A stretch of DNA of 64,000 bases from Gossypium raimondii (GCF_025698545.1 NC_068571.1:44673733-44737732); one strand, 5' to 3'. Shown: positions 49,001-61,787, counted from the stretch's first letter. Program-made: numbers and translations. Notes: a model not told the origin generated them from the letters alone.

Positions 49001-52000
49001 TTTCACCATATCACTAATGGTTCCCTGGGGAAAGTTCCTGCATACAAATATCAGGAAAAGATGGTTAGCACTAGAAGAAAAGAGACAGGATTCATAAATG
49101 AATCAGTTAATAACAGGGGAGGGAAATTGAATGGAGCATAGAGGCAAAATCATTCATTGGATATGGTATTTTGTTAATGAAGTATTTATTTTGACACTTA
49201 GAATACTTCATACGTGGGTGGTATTTTTGGCAAACATGAACTCTAGCACCATGCCATGGCATCAACCAAAGTAATACCTGTAATCAACACATGCTACTAT
49301 GATATCTCTTTCTGCCAATTGTAGTCCTAGAAGAGAACCCCAAGCCTTGTACCTAAATCAACAGAAAAGTTCAGAAACTTAACATTAAAAAAAATGAAAG
49401 AGGTTGACTTACAATAAATATTAACGGTCAGCTAGACATGAAAGAGGTTGATACACCGTTTGATCATTCAAGTCCACTGAATGAGCAATTTCAGCCTTAA
49501 ATTCTCTTTGGGTTTATAGAGACCTCAAATAATATATTTCAATAGATGATTATCGAGTTCCTAAGAAAAACCCAATGCAGAACCCTTTATGAAATATTAA
49601 GGAATTTTAAAGCTATATCATGTATTTCATACTTATGTTGGATTTATGGTTGGAAGCAACAAAAGCTTGATTTAGTTCTACCCATTCTTCCACCTCATGT
49701 TCTCTCTGCCTCCGTTGTTCCCTTTTATAAAAGTTTGATTTAGTTCCCACTAATTCTTCCACTCCATGTTCTCTCATCCTCCAAGTTCCCACTCATTTTC
49801 TCAGTTAATCAAATCAATTCATCAGTTTGGTCAGTTTTATGTCAGTTTAATCAGTTTTTGAAACCGTCTGAATCGATGAACGTTCAACTCTACCAAATTA
49901 AATGAAAATGCAAAATCCACAGTTGTATATTAAAATGAGACCGATACACCATGCAGCAATCTCAAGTCACTCACCCAATTATCCATGCTCCCCCAGTCAC
50001 AAACACCACAACTGGCTTTGGGCCATTAGTATTTATGGGCAAGTAGAGATCCAATCTGTCAAACCACCATCAAAGAGAAAACAGCAGCATTAATCTATGA
50101 TATGTGACAAGCAAGTTTGTAAAATCTTACTACTAGTCTTTTTGCTTGATGAGCCAGGTTTGATCCATAGCTACTAGAAGTAAGAGTCCAGCATTCTGCC
50201 AGCAAAATACATGGTTCTTGGCCTAACTCCATAATTACATGTGTCATATATTCACATACCTATTCCTTGGTTGATCTCCATAAACAATACTCCGTCGCAC
50301 TTGGCTCGAGAAAAAGTAACAGTACGCAACTGCAAAGTTTAACAAGACATGCTTAAGAAATCATATTCTATCAATCTGAAGATATTTGAAAGCAACCAAC
50401 AAAAGTAACTATTTCTGGCATAGGCGAACAAAAAAGCAGAGAGCTGTATGATCACATTCTTCACGAATATAATTATCTCTAAACTGCCTAAGCATGAAGG
50501 CAAACATAAGGCAACTGTCATTTATTCCCATGCAAGCAGCTGTATGATCACAAACTTGACTGCAACTCCCAGCAGACACAAAAAGTTGTCCCCCTTGAAT
50601 CCAGTTAGTGGGAGAACCAAGACACATAGGGCAGAGTTACAGCTCAGTCAATGAATTCACTTGGTCACTGACAATTCAAAAAGTTCTAGGAGCATATATT
50701 GTTAATGAATATTCTAAAATGACCCTACCGGGAAAGAAATATTGGGTCAATATATAGTATTCAAATATTTTTGTAAAAGATCATGCGGGTCATAAATATA
50801 TATGAGCTTGAAAGGAACTCTGATAATTTCAAAAGTTTTTAGATAATGCTACATAACAGATGAGCTAAACAAAGAATACTGAATAGATTATGCAAAATAT
50901 ACTAAGTTCTCAACACCTTTAAGTCCTTTTCCTTTTTCCTCATTTTTATATTTACTCTTTTTGCTTCTTAGATGATTTACAAGAGGCAACCTCTTGTTAA
51001 ACTTTCACTTTAGCCAAAATCTACTATTTTCATGTAAGAAGAAAAGTAAATTATTCCTGATAACAAGTTTGCAAGTTCATACAGAAGATATCATCAACCA
51101 ATAATATAGAAAATACCTTGAAGAAAACCAGGCATAAGAAGCAAAGCATAACAAGCAAGGGCAACTAATCTTGTGTACCACCGGTAGCCTACCCTGAATG
51201 CAAATGTATGATTAAAACAAATATATATAATAATGAAGATGAAAGCAATACAAAATAAGCTTGTGGACAATAAAACATGTACACATATATGCTTATTTGC
51301 ATGTAAAAGCTAAAAAAATGAATTGTTTTTGTTGTTCACTGATTCTATCTCTAAAATCTAACGTAAATATACATATTTGTGTAAATGAGGCTAAAAAAGG
51401 AACTATTTTGTTCATTAATTTTATCTCTAAAATCTACCTTGCTACAACTCTTCTTCTTTCTTTCAAACATCCGTGTTTAATGCCCATGTCCAACAAACAT
51501 GTTTGATATGACCCTCTAAGCACCCTCCACGTAAATGAAAAACCTTATAAAATTTAAACATAAGGTATGTCGGGCTCATATTCATATCCAAAAGTCACAC
51601 CAGAGTCCAAATAACATGCCTAAAAGTACCGAAAAGATGATCAACAAAACACCAAGCAGCAAGCGTATTTGAGAAGAACCAAGCTCAAATATAGCAGAAT
51701 AAGGTTGAGAGTGATAATAACATTTCCATTAAATCATAAAGCGGGTGAAAATTTGCTCAACCTAATAGAGCCGCAGATCCTCAATTGGAACACAACGCGA
51801 CTCAACCTACTTTCGCTCAACTCCTAAGCAAACATTCAAAAATATTACGGTAATTCACTTTGCTTCTCTTCTTTCCTTCAACTATCTAGGCAACCAAATA
51901 CCGCCTAGAACCGAAAATATTGAACTAAATTAATTTAAAAAAAATATTAACTCGATTCTTATAAAAGTGCCACTTCATCAAAATTCAGTATAAAATGAAA

Positions 52001-52323
52001 GCAATTGAAATTCGAAAATAATATGTATAATATAATATCAATGTATATATTATATACCCGAGATATCGAAGCAGAGTAAATGTAAGCCGCGTAATAAGAT
52101 AAGTCTCGGCGGCCGCATGGCCCAAGTCTCGGCTAAAAGACGACTGCCTCTCCATATTTTCCGGCTTCCGAGGGAACTGCTGTTGCTGGTGGTTTCCGAA
52201 GGTCTCCGTCCCAAAAATGAAGCCGAGGAACCTGCAAATCAAACACCTAACGTCCAAATAAAAATGAGTAGCAGTTTCATCATGTTGACGGAGGTCATGT
52301 ATCGGCGGTGACATTGATGCCAT
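46087..52323 (-). CDS. Isoprenylcysteine alpha-carbonyl methylesterase, ICME/ICME-like (11 exons)
   Basis: Exons on the minus strand: 52323-52058, 51193-51117, 50329-50260, 50055-49975, 49352-49278, 49037-48936, 48850-48713, 47832-47767, 47653-47510, 47218-47128 and 46248-46087. They join in frame to 423 residues, the size of Arabidopsis ICME and ICMEL proteins. Family landmarks are [19 protein letters not shown], a hydrophobic segment [17 protein letters not shown], the oxyanion-side motif [13 protein letters not shown], and the nucleophile elbow [13 protein letters not shown] (Gly-x-Ser-x-Gly). Later come [12 protein letters not shown] with the likely acid and [10 protein letters not shown] with the likely catalytic His. 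The enzyme removes the methyl group from prenylated, carboxyl-methylated proteins in the ER or Golgi membrane and tunes ABA signalling in Arabidopsis. All catalytic residues are intact. Which paralogue it is cannot be said. Upstream residues before the conserved HAAAE block are variable. Confidence 0.93.
46305..46646. mobile_element. MITE with long inverted ends in ICME intron 10
   Basis: The left arm ATGGAGGTCTCTGAATT... pairs with the inverted right arm ATGGAGGCCCAGTACT.... Both then carry an ATTTTG phrase, a TACTTAAAAAAT phrase and TCAAAGAGCAAA. The interior has GTGCCACGTG. About 340 bp. No clear target duplication was found, so the extreme ends may be off by a few bases. Confidence 0.75.
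49671..49790. repeat. Approximate 68-bp tandem duplication in ICME intron 4
   Basis: GATTTAGTTCTACCCATTCTTCCAC...TGTTCTCTC is followed by GATTTAGTTCCCACTAATTC with the same continuation. It is intronic, with no apparent function. Confidence 0.75.
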
Positions 52324-53118
52324 CGCCGGTCCCTAAAAATTAAAAAAATAAGAAAGAGCGGGGATCTCAGATTTGCGAAAGGAATTTTTTCTTTATTTAA
52401 ATTTAATCTGATTTTAGTCAATGATTTGTGTTGATTCCTTGCGTTGCCTTGCTTTGTTCAAAGCCTATTTATTCTTTTTGTTTGGTTCAAATTTTGTTGT
52501 TATCATTGTCATTAGGTAATTTTTTTCCTTTTGCTTTTGGTGTTGATATTACTACTTTGGAGTACGATTAATGTCGTGCCACGTGGCAAGAGATTAATTA
52601 GTGGGGTCCATCTTAGAATACCCCAGACACGATAGGATTGGGGTGCCAATCTTTTCATTTTTGTTTTCTTCCTTAAGTAAAACAAACATATTTTTTTAAT
52701 ATATAAAGTAATTTTAAAATATTCCTTCCAAAAATTTAATTGTCTAAAATATCACTAAATTATAAATATTCTAATTAGATATAAACTATTTTATTATGAA
52801 TAATTTTTGCTTCATCTCTAAATAAAACAAAATTAAAGCTAAAATGATAAAACAAAATAAACGTTATGATAAGATTGAAAATTACAAAAATAATATTTAT
52901 ACACGAATCAAAAAATAATGTCAGAGTTTGATGTATATTTTATTAAATGGATAAGTTTGGGTTTAGTGTATACTTCGCCAAAAATAGAAATAATCAATGC
53001 GTCGTGGGTCATAACCAGATCAGCAACGCTAGTGGATCATGGATGACTGCCTGCCTATTCGATTTGGCGATATGTTGGGTACAATTACATCATAAAAGTG
53101 CAACATTGTTAAATAATA
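52324..53118. other. Upstream region of the ICME-like gene and AT-rich spacer
   Basis: The promoter of the minus-strand gene should lie here. A G-box-like GCCACGTGGC is at about 52577. Beyond 52690 the sequence is AT-rich without recognised features. Confidence 0.5.
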
Positions 53119-53127
53119 ATAAAATAT

Positions 53128-53854
53128 GGATAAACTATATCTAAAGTCATTAAACTATTAGTAAATTTATATTTTAGTCACTCAATTTTAAAATGTTAGA
53201 AAATGGTCACTTAACTATTTAAAAGCTTTCATTTAAGTCACTGAACTATACAAAAGTTTTTATGTAAGTCACTGACTTGTTAAATTTTTTTAAAGTTTAG
53301 CTAACGAGTTTGAAGCGACGATCCGATGATCAGTACAATGAATCAATACCCATCAACAAGTAGATGAATATGCCTTATATCCAAGTTGATTTAATGGTCA
53401 ATGTCGGAGATTGGAAAGGAGAAGAGGAATGTGATTTTTTATTGGTGTAGGTGGTACCAGGCTCGTTCTTGACATTTCTGGGGCCTTAGGCAAAACAATA
53501 AAATGAGACTTTAGGTTCCTTAAAAGTTGGTAAAAAAATTTGGGCCCTTAAAAGCTTAAAAAAAATTTGGGCCCCTTAAAAGTTGGTAAATTTTTTTATT
53601 TTTTAAAGGTAAAAAAATTTTAGGCCCATTAAAAATTAGAAAATAATATTTTAAACCCCTTTTAGCCTTAGGCCCTAGGCGGCCACACCTTCAAACAACC
53701 CCCAAGGTCGGGCCTGGGCGGTACAAACAAATAAAACATTTGATTTAAATGAAAACTTTCGAATAGTTTAGTGACCATTTCGTTACTTTTTTAAAGTTGA
53801 GTAACTGAAACATAAACTTATTAATAAATTAGTGACTTTGGATGTACTTTAGTT
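53128..53854. mobile_element. Second copy of the 3724-4274 MITE family, 727 bp, with an internal addition
   Basis: Termini GGATAAACTATATCTAAAGTC and the inverted AACTAAAGTACATCCAAAGTC align. ATAAAATAT flanks both ends (53119-53127 and 53855-53863). Interior blocks match the first copy, for example CGATCCGATGATCAGTAC and AATCAATACCCATCAACAAG. A stretch at about 53447-53727 rich in TTAGGCCC and TTGGGCCC has no counterpart in the shorter copy. Confidence 0.83.
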
Positions 53855-53864
53855 ATAAAATATT

Positions 53865-54766
53865 GGGTAAACTACACAAAAGTCACCCAGCTATAAAAAG
53901 CTCTCATTTTAGGCACTCAAAATAAAATGTTTACAATTTAAATACTTTAACAAAAATATGACATGACATTTTTTTGAGACGTGGACCAATTATTGGATGT
54001 CACATTACCAGTTTCAAGGAATAAAAAATAATTGGTCAATACTAATTGTTAATCAAAATAAAAGAAAAACAATAATTAAATAGTTAAAACCCCCATAAAT
54101 CTAAGCAGACATCTTTTTCCTCAAATCTTACATCTTTCTCATCTCAGATCTCACAAAGATAGATCCAAAAACAATTTAATACAAATGCGGGAAAAAAATC
54201 TGATGATAAACAATCAAAACGATTTTTTATGGATCTAATAGCAATAAAGAAATAATGATTTAAAAAGAAAGAAACTTGGGTGACCAAAGAGCATCAATAG
54301 TGACAGTGACGCCCCACATGGCGGTGGCTTGAACGTGGGTGGGTTGTAGACGTGGCCCAAGCTTAAGGAAACAAGGTCCTTTATCTTACCATTCCTGAAA
54401 TTCCCAAATGAAACCCTAACCCAAATTCCTTTATCTTCCCTTTCCAATTCCTTCTTTACTGTTGCGTTGGAAACTAACACCAAAAGGCTCACAAAGCAAG
54501 TTTCCCAATTTTTTAGGGTTATGCCTCATTTAAATTAAATAAAAAGTTTGGGGACTAAAATGATAAATTTTTAATGAATGGATTTTTTTTAATTACATGG
54601 AAATAAAAATTTAAAAGAAAAATCCACGTCAGCTTACCATTTATGATTTTAATATGAGTGGCTGAAATGATCGAATTATGTAATGTGGGTGCCTAAATTA
54701 CAAATTTTTTATTTTGAATGTCTAAAATATTTTTTTATAATTGGATGACTATCTATATAATTTCCG
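53865..54766. mobile_element. Large MITE, 902 bp, possible Pack-MULE, abutting the previous element
   Basis: GGGTAAACTACACAAAAGTCA at the left pairs with the inverted right end CGGAAATTATATAGATAGTCA, and the arms continue similar for over 80 bp. The flanks TAAAATATT and TAAAATATA match at eight of nine positions and overlap the target duplication of the neighbouring element. The central part (about 54280-54500) is less AT-rich and looks like a gene's 5' leader, including AAACCCTAACCC, so a captured host fragment is possible. Confidence 0.7.
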
Positions 54767-54775
54767 TAAAATATA

Positions 54776-56201
54776 ATGTAATAAAATATTTTTCAATATA
54801 TCTTCAAAATTTATATAAATATCAATATATATTTTTGATGTGGTATAATTATCAGTATAATTATAATATGAAATAAATAAATAAAAATTATGATATCTTT
54901 TCCTTTTGTTTGTTTTAGATTATAATATGAAAATAATACAAAATCATTCAAATCTAATGTGATACGAAACAATAATATAAATTTGACAACATACTAAAAC
55001 AATATAGAAAATTTTAACGACATAAAATTGAAAAAATTATAATATTTTAAATAAGGATGTTATAACATATAACATGCATGAAATATCATTTTCGATTTTG
55101 GGTGATTTAAATCTTATCTTGTGTCTTAAATAATAAATTTATAATATAATAATAGTATTATGTGTTAGACTCAACTCAATTTGTTTCTTCTGCACGTTTC
55201 TATAGACAAGGATAAACCCATATCAAATCTATCTTTAGGTTTCGATCCCAAATAATAATAATAATAACAATAACGAAATTCTATGTTTAGCCTTTAGGCT
55301 TTTTAAAGTCGGATTTAATTTGTCCAAATGATTTAAATATTTTAAAATCATAAATAGTTTGAATTTTAATAAGAATATATCTTTTAGGCATGATTCGCCT
55401 TGATAAAATAGTTTTTAAAATTATAAATTATAAATTTTGTATTTTAAAATTTAATCTTCGTATTTTATTTTCACAAATTAAATTTCTTTTATTAAATTAA
55501 AATTTACTAATATAACATTTTGAAATTAAAAAAAACTCAGCTACAGGACAAAAATATATTGAAATGGATTTAAATTTAAGAATAAGAATATAGTTTAACC
55601 GTATTAACATTTTTAAAATTCACGTAAACATATTTTAATAAAAACAAAATATTTAAATTAACTAAAAGTTGAATTATCAAATAATATAAAAATATGAAGC
55701 ATACGTCTCTCAAACTTAATTGTAGTATAAGAACTATTATTATAACAATGAAAAAGAAACTTAAATCATTATCAAGTGGACATGTGTCATGTAAGAAGAT
55801 ATTGGACTTACCTTTTTTATATTCTATCATAGATTAAAAGAAAAAGATAAACTTCTTCGCATCACTTTCTTGACAGCAAAAGCAATCAACCTTTTCAAGC
55901 TGTCACTTGCTAAAACACACATCTGGGATGTCCATCTTCAATGAAATGCCAAACATATCAGATTATCCTTATTATTATTGCTAATATTGTGAGACTCAAT
56001 TCAAGGGTTGTAGGAATTATCACATACACTGCTGTCGATGTTCAATGTTGTAGTAGATTGTAACTTGTAAGGCAGTACCCATAGTTCTCATGTAGCAAGT
56101 TTATCTTGCATTTTGGATGTTGGAATAGAACTTCATTTTATCCCCCCCACCCCCAAAAAAAAAAGCTAGAAAACGAACAAAGAATTCTTTGTATATTACT
56201 T
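54776..56201. other. AT-rich intergenic region and 3' side of the TMEM33-like gene
   Basis: No gene was recognised. The sequence is very AT-rich with an (AAT)n run near 55250. Position 56143-56165 has a C-run followed by an A-run. Confidence 0.55.
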
Positions 56202-59200
56202 CTATCTGGACCACCATTTCTGAATTGCAGAAACCGGAGTGTTCAAAAATGGTGCATAACGCAGGATAAGTGGATTAATAGTCCTCCCGATCTTCGCCCA
56301 CACACTTTGGTGGTAACCAGCGGTAACAGGAGCATGGTACATAAGCTTCAACAGCTGTCAGACAGTGGATAAAAGCAAAGCACAAAGGATTTAGACCGTT
56401 TGAAATGCATTCGATGTTGAGAAAGATTTTTCTATACAAAACTATTTTGTATTTAATATTTTTCCCCATAATGTTACTGCAAGCATTGTTTGCATCAATG
56501 AATTAACAGCTCCATGATCTATATGAAGTTGAACATATCATTGATACGAACAATGCAAGAGAGAAAAATGGGGACAGAAAATCAATCCAAGAAGAAACAT
56601 CAAATACCAATCTTTATATGCAAAGAAAATTATATAAACAAGTTCATACTTTATATTCAAAATCATTTAAAACTAAAAATGGAAAAAGAGAGAACTAATA
56701 ACTCGCATTTCAACTCTTTTTCTTTTTACGGAGCAAAAAAATTAATTCCTGAATAAGAAGATGCATAAAAATCATACAGCACAAGCAGAACACATTCATT
56801 AATATATAAACAAAGACCAAAGGATCAATAAGTATCTAACTGATAAGTCATATGCTCCAATACTAGTTTTTTGGTAATAACCAAACTAGGTACTGAACCC
56901 ACCTATCATGCCATTGCCATCCAAAGAGTCACTAATAAACAAAAAGGTAATACATGAAAAGTAAGAAGTAGTGTTACAGACCTGCCAGTACATGAAAGTT
57001 TGTACAATGTTGCGTTGCCACCTACAAAATTTAATAGAAAATTTCGGCAAATTAGAAAAGCTAGAGGTCATGGAATGTATAAGCTTAGAGGGAAATATGA
57101 ACCAAAAAGAGAAAAAAGATATCAGCAACTGACGAGAACAAGGAAAAAATTAGAAGCCAGCCAAGTCCAATCTCAGCATGTGATGATAGAATGCTCAGGG
57201 TGGTGTTGTTTGATTCTACCCACACACAAGGATCTTCCAAATACTTCCTGTTCAAACAAAGGATATAGTATTAGTAAGGAGCATAGAAATAAACCCTCGG
57301 GGTTAGACACGCACATACATGACGCAAGCATTTCATTTCATCCAGGTTTGAGGCGACATCAAAATGAATGTCATAGAACAAATCGAAGTACTATACATCT
57401 GAGGATTTTTTTTTTTGAGAGAATACACCTAAGGAATTGGTTAAAGTGAAAAAAAAAGGATAAGTAGCATTAACATTCACGAAGTAAGTTTTTTTGTTTA
57501 TTAGCACCATTCCTTTCAGCAAAAGTTGAGTGTATAACCCCCCTTACTGTGCCTTTTCAGATAATAACACAGTTTCCATCCATCTGAACTTCAGGCCATT
57601 TCATATAAGGAAATTTCACCCAGCAAATTTAACTGAATTTCTTGTAGTGAACATTAACAGTCTGATCACAAGATTAATTAAAAAAAGAACCTAAACCAGA
57701 ACACTGTAATACAGAAGATAGTTTATCTGAATAAAGGTCTACCTGTACAAGGTAGAACGACTAAAATTATGCCTTAAGAACTTTGCAATGCATTCGAGTG
57801 ATCGGCATAAAATGGGAATCAAAGCAACTGCAGTGAAGGTCCATATCAATTCATCATACTACATAATAATAAAGAGAATTCAGGAGCAAAAATGTAAAAA
57901 GTGTTTATGAGCAGAAGAATGCTTACATTTAAGGCAAAGATGTGAAGTGACAAATGTAAGGCAGTAGATAAAGTAGATAAAATCTTTGGTTGCAATTACT
58001 GATTGAAAATACACTTGAACAGCTTGTAAAGTCCATGCCCTTGGCCTCTGCATAACATATAGAATGGGTTCAACAGAAAAAACTATTATATATATATATT
58101 TTTTGAAAATAGAATGGCTGGATTATTATTAAAATTAAAACAAGGCCCGGTTCTTTAAAGCCCAGACTCTCTCAAAACAAAAGAAACTAAAACAGACAAC
58201 CCAAAAAAAAGAAGAAGGTAAAGAAACAATGTAACCCAGCCACCCAAACAGGCACTTTCCTTATCCATAAAACTATCATATATTTACCAAATGTATGACA
58301 AGTCAGTGGAAATATGTTTACCCCATATAGTGCATACAAAGCGTATACAGAAGAAGAAGCAGTGCCCATAAATGAAAGCCGGTAAGCCCTATTTGAAAGA
58401 CTTCTAGGGACAAGTGGAAAGATGGCAAGCACAGCCACAATAAAAACCTGCAAGATAAAAAACAAAACTAAAGAAAAAAGAATCTAACAAAAATATGTAC
58501 ATGAAGTCAAAAATGGCCCAAGTTACAAGACTAGCAACTGGCTAAATATTACATCTTATAAATTTAATTATACATTAACGGCCAATCAGCTCCTCGACAA
58601 GGTGGTCTCTCTATGGCAGATGCAAGAATAAAGAGGGAAATAAAATGCACTCTTTCCTCATTTAAAAACAAAAAAGAAGTATAAGGCAAGAATCATTTGC
58701 TAATATACAAATATGTTCATGTGGGAGAAAGAAATGGGATGGTGGGGGGTAGTATACCCAAGCATTGACAGAAAATTGTATTGTGTGCCGATCCCAGCGC
58801 AGAGAAGTTGCATTTGAACCTGAACCTGCTGATGGCCCTGAAGTTCTAGCTGTTGAGCCTAGATCATGAATTTATGATTGAGTTCAATGAAGGAAATAAC
58901 ACCTTAATAAGGAAGATCAAATAGAAAAATTATCCAATTTTTATGTTATTTATTACGAGTTTAGTTTCTTTCCATAACCTCAATTTCAGAAGCAACGGTT
59001 TTTTACCTGCACTGAACGCTCGAGCTTCACCATTTGCTACCGATGATGAGGCTGACGATGAAGTTGGTTTTGCTGACCCTGTTTGTGCACTTGATGACAT
59101 AGCCTCTACCACAAGATCAGGATCCTTTTCATGAAAGACATCCCATAAATCATTAGTTACGAGCAGGTCATGGAACAATACTAGAAAATTATTTGAAAGA

Positions 59201-60066
59201 GAAATGTGTTAAAATGTGAGATACCTTCATATAGCAAAGTAGAACGATCGCAAGAAATTGCACAAACAACATTAACATGTAAGCCAAGCACCATCGAAAT
59301 AGGACATGCATTCCCTATGATCCTTATGTAGACCATTTTAACAATTAATAACTATGAATATATTAAATTATTTCTTTTACCACTTGCCTTTAGTATTTGG
59401 AGTTGCATTACACTTGAGCTTTCATTCTTAATAAATAATGGTCTTGCTTTCTACTGTTTACTTGGTTTTTTTAGCAACTCTATAGGAATTTGATGAAGAC
59501 TTGAGAAGTAAAACTTCCGAAAACAAAATCAAATTGGGTTAGAAGAAAAGCAATTCGAAATTGTTTTTTGTGTTGCTGTCTTATAGTATCTAATAGCCCC
59601 AAAAAGCATCATACTAATAAATAATCCCATATAAATTAACAAACCCCAGAAATAAAAGTTTATAAATAAGATGTTAAGAAAACCCTAATGGAAAATTCCA
59701 AATGTCAATTCCAAGATTCTTGAATATCACACTAAAAGAAGAGAGGAAAAAGCAGACGTGAGATAGCAAAATTCCGTCTTAATCAGCTAAGAAATCAAGA
59801 TTGCAAGTTGGTAGAGAAAGAAAAACTCAGACAAAGAATCTCAAATATACCCAAATTGGTAAAATTATGCAAGGAAAAAGAGAAGAAAAGGAACGAACGA
59901 TATAGCGCTGGTAGAACTTGCGCTTGAAGTGATCAACAACATCAGAGCGAGAAGCCATGTGAGGAGGAATCAAGATATTGGACCAATAATCAGCCCATCT
60001 GGGATCGTTCTCGTAATCGTAGGCGGCCGCAGCAATTTTCTTGAGTTTCTGGGGATCTTCACTCAT
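56202..60066 (-). CDS. TMEM33/Pom33-like (UPF0121-type) multi-pass membrane protein (9 exons)
   Basis: Exons on the minus strand: 60066-59899, 59124-59007, 58858-58758, 58447-58322, 58047-57927, 57827-57743, 57247-57134, 57021-56982 and 56354-56202. They join in frame to 341 residues. The N-terminus MSEDPQKLKKIAAAAYDYEN leads into a predicted soluble part with a Ser/Ala/Gly-rich linker. The membrane part begins at DRHTIQFSVNAWVFIVAVLA and includes YRLSFMGTASSSVYALYALY, YFQSVIATKDFIYFIYCLTF and GLGWLLIFSLFSWQRNIVQT. The C-terminus is LNTPVSAIQKWWSR. The order of these blocks recalls TMEM33/Pom33/Tts1 proteins, which shape ER and nuclear-pore membranes. Plant members carry an added N-terminal part. 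Family assignment is by recalled pattern only; the gene model is firm. Confidence 0.82.
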
Positions 60067-60164
60067 TTTTAATTTTCTTTAGTTTTTGTCGCCAAAAATG
60101 GTTACTTCAAAAAAAGAAAAAAAACAAATCTGCTTTAGTTGAGAAGGCAGCAAAGGAAGACGAT

Positions 60165-60183
60165 GAAGAAGAAGAAGAAGAAG
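60165..60183. repeat. (GAA)n microsatellite upstream of the TMEM33-like gene
   Basis: Six uninterrupted GAA units lie about 100 bp upstream of the start codon, possibly in the 5' leader. Confidence 0.9.
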
Positions 60184-60234
60184 ATAATATGGTGAGTAGT
60201 TTTTAAGTTGCTGTTTTAGGTCCACTAGCAAGTC

Positions 60235-60261
60235 TTCTCCTCTCCTCTCCTCTCCTCTCCT
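60235..60261. repeat. (TCTCC)n microsatellite
   Basis: About five copies of TCTCC lie immediately before the fold-back element. Confidence 0.9.
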
Positions 60262-60281
60262 ATGTTCATCGACCCAAAACG

Positions 60282-61747
60282 GGCTGTTTTACCAAATTAA
60301 CCCAAAAATAAATTATATTTATAAAAATAACCCAAGTTTAAAAATAATCACTAAAATTACCTAAAATGAACAGTATTCACTTGTTTTTTGCACCAATAAT
60401 TATCTAATAATTGTGTCAGAATTTTAAAAATTAAATTTTTGGGTGTTGGCCTGTCAGTGGCCGGAACCCATGTATTTTTTAAAAAAAATTTGTATAATAC
60501 TGATATACGAAAAAGGAGAAAGAAAAAAAGAAAAAAAAATTATTTTTTAAGTGCTGGCCTGTCAATGGCCGGCACTCAACAGTAAAAAAAATTTTTCCTT
60601 TTTTTTTGTCAGAATAAGATATAAATATACGAAACAAATAAAAAAAATTTTGGGTGCTGGCCTGTCAATGGCCGGCACCTAGTACAATTTAAAAAAAATT
60701 CTTTTTGTACGTGTCAGAGTCAGATATAAATATACGAAAAAATAAAAAAATTTAGGTCTTTGGCTTTGTCAATGGTCGACACCCAAGACAATTTAAAAAA
60801 TTTTACTTTTTTTTTAGTATGAGTCGATATAAATATACAAAAAAAATAAAATAAAAAATTTGGGTCTTTGGCTGTCAATGGCCAGCACCAATCTAAATAA
60901 AAAATTCTTTTTTTTTTTGTCGAATCAGATATAAATATCTGAAAAAATTTAAAAATTTTTTGGGTCTTTGCTTTGTCAATGGCGGCACCAAGATAAATTT
61001 AAAAAATTATTTTTTTTCGTGTCGAGTCGATATAAATGTCGAAAAAATAAAAAAGAATTTTTTTAATTTGTCTTGGTGCCGCCATTGACAGCCAACACCC
61101 AAATTTTTTATTTTTTCAGTATATTTATATCGATTCGATAAAAAAAAAAAGAAAATTTTTAATTTGTCTTGGTGCCGACCATTGACAAAGCTAGCACTCA
61201 AATTTTTTAATTTTTTGTATATTTATATCCGATTCTTTACAAAAAAAATTTTTTTAATTTAGATTAGGTGCCTACCATTGACAAAGCCAAGACCCAAATT
61301 TTTTTTATTTTTCAGATATTTATATCGACTGACAAAAAAAAAAGTAAAAAATTTAAATTGTCTTGGTGCCGACCATTGATGTGCCAAGACCCAAATTTTT
61401 TATTTTTTCAGATATTTATATCGATTGACAAAAAAAAGAAAAAAAATTAATTGTATTGGGTGCAGGCCATTGACAGGCCAGCACCCAAAAAATAATTTTT
61501 TTTCTTTTTTTTTCTTTCTCCTTTTTCGTATATCAGTATTATACAAATTTTAAAAAATACATGGGTTCGACCAACGACAGCCGTAACCTAAAAATTAATT
61601 TTTATAATTCTGACACAATTATTAGACAATCATTGGTGCAAAAAACGAGTGGGTACTGTTCATTTTAGGTTATTTTGGTGATTGTTTTTGAACTTGGGTT
61701 ATTTTTGTAAATATAATTTATTTTTGGGTTAGTTTGGTAAAACAGCC
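60282..61747. mobile_element. Fold-back MULE-type element, 1,466 bp, with internal short tandem units in both arms
   Basis: The arms GGCTGTTTTACCAAATTAAC... and, inverted, GGCTGTTTTACCAAACTAAC... are complementary over most of their length, giving an almost continuous palindrome centred near 61020-61040. A perfect CCCAAAACG flanks both ends (60273-60281 and 61748-61756). Each arm holds six units of roughly 100 bp carrying a TGGCCTGTCAATGGCCGGC-like core, for example near 60551, 60655, 61172 and 61458. No protein is encoded. It lies about 215 bp upstream of the TMEM33-like start codon. Confidence 0.88.
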
Positions 61748-61787
61748 CCCAAAACGACTTTGTTTAAGCCTGGTCCAATATTTTATT

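Noticed and set aside
57000..57449. 149-aa plus-strand open frame
   Set aside because: It is antisense to exons 7 and 8 of the TMEM33-like gene and has no family pattern.
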